Position numbers and translations under genes: made by a program. Positions 6,197 to 8,243 of a stretch of DNA of 8,243 nucleotides are shown piece by piece. Numbering within the stretch: the first letter of the stretch is position 1; each line of letters opens with the position of its first letter. Below the pieces are notes generated by a model. That model saw only the letters and a program-made list of their open reading frames with translations, was not told where the DNA came from and did not search any database. Origin of the DNA: Flavobacterium sp. (lineage in GTDB: Bacteria > Bacteroidota > Bacteroidia > Flavobacteriales > Flavobacteriaceae); NCBI GenBank assembly GCA_015478765.1, contig JADMKR010000015.1, positions 1 through 8,243 on the forward strand, given 5' to 3'.

Positions 6197-6206
6197 TGCT
6201 CAAAAA

Positions 6207-7517
6207 ATGGCAACAATCAAATTCTTACTGCAAAGCAGTTCTGAGAGTGCGCAAATATATGTCAGACTCTCTATTAGTAGGCAGGTATCTTTCAAGAAAA
6301 AAACGGGTTTTACAATCAATCCCAATGATTGGAGTATAACAACCTCAAAACCAAAACAAAACAATCCTGAGAATAAAAGGTTAAGTTCAAACCTCAAAAA
6401 ATTAGATGCCTACATTGACACCCAGTATAATGATGCAATTGGAAATGGCATCGTTATCGATACCCAATGGTTGCAAAGCAAGATTGATGAATGTTTTAAT
6501 CGTGTTCAGGTATCTGATCAATCTTTATTGGTGAATCATATCCAGCATATAATAGATAATGCAAACACCCGGAAAATACAAGGCCGGAGGAAACTTGGCA
6601 TATCAGACAGCAGGATTAAATCATACCAACGATTTAAGGGTATTATAGAAGAATTTCAGTTTGCTATTAAAAGGCAAATTTCCTTTGAGCACATTAATAA
6701 ACCATTCGTTGATCGATTTACAAATTGGCTGATTAATACAAGGTGCTATGCGATAAACTACGCAGGCAAGCAAGTCGACAATTTAAAAACTGTATGCCTT
6801 GACGCAGAGAAACTTGGCATTTCTTCAAATCCATATTTTAAGCAAATTGAGACTTTTTCAGAATCAGATGACGATCGGTATATCATTACTTTGTCACAAG
6901 AGGAATTAGAAAAAATACGGGAGGCGGATTTGCAACGACCTGCATTGATTAACGCGCGAAAATGGATGCTAATAGGATGCGAAATCGGGCAGCGCGTTGG
7001 CGATTTATTAAAAATCTCCCATAGCAATCTGCGGCATAAGGGGCAGCAAGTTTATTTAGACATAAAACAGGAGAAAACTAAAAAATCAATCACTATTCCA
7101 GTAACCGATCGCATTGCTTCATTAGTCGAAAACGATTTACCATATTCGATAAGTGGTCAGAAATTGAATCAGCTCATAAAACAAGTTTGTCAGGCGGCCG
7201 GGATCGATACCTTAACAGAAGGTAAAAAATTAGATCCGGAAACTAAACGAAAAATTCTTGGCTTGTATCCTAAGTATCAACTGGCAACAACTCATTCATT
7301 CAGACGCTCTTACGCCACGAATTATTACCGTCACATACCTACAAGTATTTTGATGAAAATTACTGGCCACAGTAAAGAATCAACCTTTTTACAATATATC
7401 AATCAGCGCGAGGATATGGATAATAACGCAGACCTTTTTATGGACTTTTATGCGAGGTATAATGCGCCGAAAGAACCTCAGTTAAAAGTGGTCAAAGATG
7501 GGACCTACAACCATTAA
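6207..7517 (+). CDS. Tyrosine recombinase (phage/ICE-type integrase)
   Basis: The 436-residue product is a full-length integrase of the Bacteroidetes type. Residues about 1-100 look like the arm-DNA-binding domain (IYVRLSISRQVSFKKKTGF, then NPNDWS). Residues about 105-215 are the helical SAM-like core-binding domain. Residues about 225-415 are the catalytic domain, with the expected active site: R263 in GCEIGQRVGDLLKI, K290 in KQEKTKK, H363 and R366 in TTHSFRRSYATNYY, H388 in ITGHS and the nucleophile Y397 in FLQYINQ. It would cut and rejoin DNA at the att site 230 bp upstream, integrating and, usually with an excision factor, excising the element. The ATG at 6207 is preceded by a consensus -7 box. 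All catalytic residues are present and no frameshift is seen, so it is probably active. The exact subfamily is not assigned. Confidence 0.95.
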   Translation: MATIKFLLQSSSESAQIYVRLSISRQVSFKKKTGFTINPNDWSITTSKPKQNNPENKRLSSNLKKLDAYIDTQYNDAIGNGIVIDTQWLQSKIDECFNRVQVSDQSLLVNHIQHIIDNANTRKIQGRRKLGISDSRIKSYQRFKGIIEEFQFAIKRQISFEHINKPFVDRFTNWLINTRCYAINYAGKQVDNLKTVCLDAEKLGISSNPYFKQIETFSESDDDRYIITLSQEELEKIREADLQRPALINARKWMLIGCEIGQRVGDLLKISHSNLRHKGQQVYLDIKQEKTKKSITIPVTDRIASLVENDLPYSISGQKLNQLIKQVCQAAGIDTLTEGKKLDPETKRKILGLYPKYQLATTHSFRRSYATNYYRHIPTSILMKITGHSKESTFLQYINQREDMDNNADLFMDFYARYNAPKEPQLKVVKDGTYNH

Positions 7518-7553
7518 ATAATTCTACGGCATCACTCCTATTATTTTTTGATA

Positions 7554-8243
7554 ATGAAAATTAACCATTTGCGGCCTATTAATGACATTAATATACCAAC
7601 ACTGCCGGATTTGATTCGAACGGAATTTGAAAAGATCCGATTTAAGTTCGATAATTCAGCAAAAGTCTTTTATAATAAGGAGGCTTTTAGAGAAATTATC
7701 GCAGAGCCTATTTATGTCCTGCCCCATATAAGATTGAACACCATTTTACAATTCAACATTGACATTTCGGAGGCGATCGAAACTTACGACGAGGCCTTTA
7801 TAGAGGCATTCGAACAATCTGACTTATTATTAGGAATAACCGATAGAGAAAGCCAAATCTTTGAAGTTTTCTCCGGAATTTACAATCAATATTCTTCGAT
7901 AGCCAGACCTGGTCTTATATATTTTAAAAAGAACATTAGTCGATTTAATGGGAAATCTTTTATCCACTTTCATATGTCTCAATACGGAGAAGCTGCCGGT
8001 CGTTTCATTCTTTGTTGGTCGATTATATTGAATAATCCTCTACTATTCGAGCCTATATTTAACAAGTATTTTTCACCGACGCCACAAACCTTAAGATCCT
8101 TACCTCTAACGGAAAAGGTGTTTTTCAAAATCGGACTGTTGTTGGCGGAAAATAAAGTCTATACCAAAGTCCTAAAAACTGCAAACATCAGCACGACTGT
8201 TTATTGCTATTTGGATGAAGAGTTTTCAAGTGTAAGACAATTA
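7554..8243 (+). CDS. Unrecognised element gene, N-terminal 230 residues (runs off right edge)
   Basis: An open frame begins at ATG 7554, 36 bp after the integrase stop on the same strand, and remains open for 230 codons to the window end. I do not recognise the family. The product starts MKINHLRPINDINIPTLPDL and has no signal peptide or convincing transmembrane segment, so it is probably cytosolic. It mixes amphipathic and acidic helical stretches (ISEAIETYDEAFIEAFEQSD, 71-90) with aromatic segments (IYFKKNISRFNGKSFIHFHM, 122-141; LFEPIFNKYFSP, 164-175). The last visible part, around LTEKVFFKIGLLLAENKVYT (185-204) and STTVYCYLDEEF (213-224), could be a small helical domain, but no helix-turn-helix can be defended. 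No nuclease, ATPase or methyltransferase motif is seen. The start lacks a Shine-Dalgarno sequence; a TATTTTTTG run lies just before it. Co-transcription with the integrase is likely from the spacing. Confidence 0.72.
   Translation, partial: MKINHLRPINDINIPTLPDLIRTEFEKIRFKFDNSAKVFYNKEAFREIIAEPIYVLPHIRLNTILQFNIDISEAIETYDEAFIEAFEQSDLLLGITDRESQIFEVFSGIYNQYSSIARPGLIYFKKNISRFNGKSFIHFHMSQYGEAAGRFILCWSIILNNPLLFEPIFNKYFSPTPQTLRSLPLTEKVFFKIGLLLAENKVYTKVLKTANISTTVYCYLDEEFSSVRQL

Larger units (their letters stand above)
5980..6206. other. Noncoding att-to-integrase region with repeats
   Basis: No credible gene lies here on either strand. The region holds an 8-bp inverted repeat TCTATAAA/TTTATAGA (6049-6056 and 6073-6080, 16-nt spacer), a 14-bp palindrome TAGAATAAATTCTA (6095-6108), a perfect 11-bp tandem repeat (6124-6145), the integrase -7 box and a GTTCAAAA tandem repeat in the integrase leader. 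Regions of this size between att and int in tyrosine-recombinase elements normally hold arm-type integrase sites and sites for an excision factor. That role is inference here. Confidence 0.5.
5960..8243 (+). mobile_element. Left end of a tRNA-integrated genomic island or prophage-like element (continues right)
   Basis: The boundary is set by the tRNA 3' fragment at 5960-5979. It is followed by a repeat-rich noncoding stretch, a complete tyrosine recombinase and an unrecognised open frame that reaches the window edge. The order chromosome, tRNA terminator, att fragment, integrase is the usual layout of such islands, with the integrase next to the disrupted end. By eye the DNA to the right is richer in A/T than the waaA-peptidase region. 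The right end, the intact tRNA and most of the cargo are outside the window, so element type (integrative conjugative element, prophage or satellite) cannot be decided. No transposase, conjugation or phage structural gene is visible. Confidence 0.65.

Noticed and set aside
7554..8243. RteC-like regulator as the identity of the gene after the integrase
   Set aside because: RteC often accompanies Bacteroidetes integrative elements, but its characteristic FYxYYRSG and YLDExYFxR motifs are absent from the visible 230 residues.
1..8243. CRISPR array or insertion-sequence ends
   Set aside because: No regularly spaced direct repeats and no transposase or matching terminal inverted repeats were seen. 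The only tandem repeats are the short ones beside the integrase.

Overview
The window looks like a Bacteroidetes chromosome, most likely a Flavobacterium-type member of the Flavobacteriaceae. Several start codons lack a clear Shine-Dalgarno sequence. Several promoters fit the phylum's TTG-N19-TAnnTTTG pattern. The gene set also fits: an S46 dipeptidyl-peptidase, a WaaA-type Kdo transferase and a tiny acidic lipoprotein. One intergenic repeat resembles elements I associate with Flavobacterium genomes. No species can be named from the sequence alone.

Layout. Positions 1-1488 (minus strand) hold a surface-sugar pair: a DegT/DnrJ/EryC1/StrS (WbpE-like) sugar aminotransferase, then the start of galE, which runs off the left edge. 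A structured intergenic repeat (279-357) lies between them. A divergent intergenic region (1489-1586) separates this pair from plus-strand waaA (Kdo transferase for lipid A core). After waaA comes a secreted or periplasmic S46 peptidase with the arginine that marks DPP11 (Asp/Glu-specific dipeptidyl-peptidase). Next is a small lipoprotein gene with a good -7 box and a perfect intrinsic terminator. Converging on that terminator is a minus-strand DUF1508 (YegP-like) gene.

From about 5960 to the right edge the sequence reads as the left end of an integrated mobile element. A 20-nt tRNA 3' end (T-loop, 3' half of the T-stem, 3' acceptor strand, discriminator) lies on the minus strand, followed by a tRNA-style terminator, but the rest of the tRNA is absent. 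Next to it are about 230 bp of noncoding DNA with tandem and inverted repeats, then a complete tyrosine recombinase (R-K-H-R-H-Y all visible), then an open reading frame of at least 230 codons that I do not recognise and that runs off the right edge. This is the standard geometry of an island inserted into a tRNA 3' end. The intact tRNA and most of the cargo would lie to the right, outside the window.

The left two thirds is ordinary envelope and peptide-nutrition housekeeping. The least explained part is the element: its attachment and arm region and the unrecognised gene directly behind the integrase. No complete new system can be demonstrated from what is visible.
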